Source: Pseudochelatococcus lubricantis (GTDB taxonomy: Bacteria > Pseudomonadota > Alphaproteobacteria > Rhizobiales > Beijerinckiaceae). From it: a stretch of 40,618 nucleotides of DNA. Both the position numbers and the translations under genes were made by a program. A model generated the notes under the pieces. The model worked only from the letters and a program-made list of their open reading frames with translations, did not search any database and was not told where the DNA came from. Every line of letters begins with the position of its first letter. Position 1 is the first letter of the stretch. The DNA lies in the NCBI RefSeq assembly GCF_042432495.1, contig NZ_JBHLXC010000014.1:1-40618 (forward strand). The letters run 5' to 3'. Below, piece by piece: positions 40,551 through 40,618 of this stretch.

Positions 40551-40618
40551 CCTCTGTCTTGTGTTTCGGCGTGGAAAATTGGCTCTGACGCAGATTTGAT
40601 GGAGATGGGCCTATCCCG
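40551..40618 (-). repeat. 68-bp terminal inverted repeat, right copy
   Basis: This is the exact reverse complement of bases 1-68 and reaches the right window edge. It lies upstream of the istA fragment, in the position of an insertion-sequence left-end leader. The segment between the IclR stop (40296) and this repeat contains only the istA remnant. Confidence 0.95.

Noticed and set aside
1..40618. tRNA, rRNA or CRISPR array
   Set aside because: I saw no tRNA-like cloverleaf, rRNA segment or regularly spaced direct repeats.

Overview
The window reads as a dense catabolic accessory region of an alphaproteobacterium. The evidence for that host is alphaproteobacterial-looking enzymes, GC-rich codon use, a plasmid-type 'strawberry notch' methylase fragment, and a short intergenic repeat that resembles repeats I recall from Hyphomicrobiales (rhizobial) genomes. 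Genus cannot be fixed from the sequence. Both window edges carry the same 68-bp sequence in inverted orientation. At the right edge it lies next to a decayed IS21-type istA fragment, so the region is probably bracketed by copies of one insertion sequence (or is a contig ending in that repeat).

Left edge (0-1.1 kb): a chimeric ORF joins the N-terminus of a strawberry-notch-type methylase to the C-terminal two thirds of a PII signal protein. 1.1-6.2 kb: a small LysR-controlled block with an orphan tripartite-tricarboxylate (TTT) binding protein, two MmgE/PrpD family enzymes and the LysR regulator. 6.5-17.9 kb (minus strand): a two-permease-domain ABC transporter with ATPase, a 2,4-dienoyl-CoA-reductase-type flavoenzyme, a methylisocitrate-lyase-type C-C lyase, an SDR, an isochorismatase-fold hydrolase, an acyl-CoA dehydrogenase, an acyl-CoA ligase and an ABC binding protein. 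18.1-21.3 kb (plus strand): an SCPx-type thiolase, a double-hotdog enoyl-CoA hydratase 2 and a CaiB/BaiF-AMACR family protein. Together these look like a branched-chain acyl-CoA beta-oxidation set.

21.4-38.4 kb (minus strand) holds three apparent operons. The first is leuC-leuD-MmgE/PrpD. The second is CapA-like protein, TctC, MmgE/PrpD. The third is TctB, TctA-type permease, tricarballylate-dehydrogenase-like flavoprotein, TctC, CapA-like protein, MmgE/PrpD, MFS exporter. An IclR regulator (39.4 kb, plus strand) closes the region, next to an IS5-like remnant.

Two features stand out. First, there are five MmgE/PrpD enzymes in 40 kb, two of them in duplicated modules with a soluble CapA-fold protein and a TTT binding protein; this suggests an undescribed route for a polycarboxylate or methyl-branched carboxylate. 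Second, a recurring 15-bp palindrome, CGAAAATNATTTTCG, lies in the promoter regions of both the CoA-ester half and the TTT half and just ahead of the IclR gene. It closely resembles the E. coli IclR operator TGGAAATNATTTCCA, so one IclR protein probably ties the two halves into a single regulon. The substrate is not identifiable from sequence alone.
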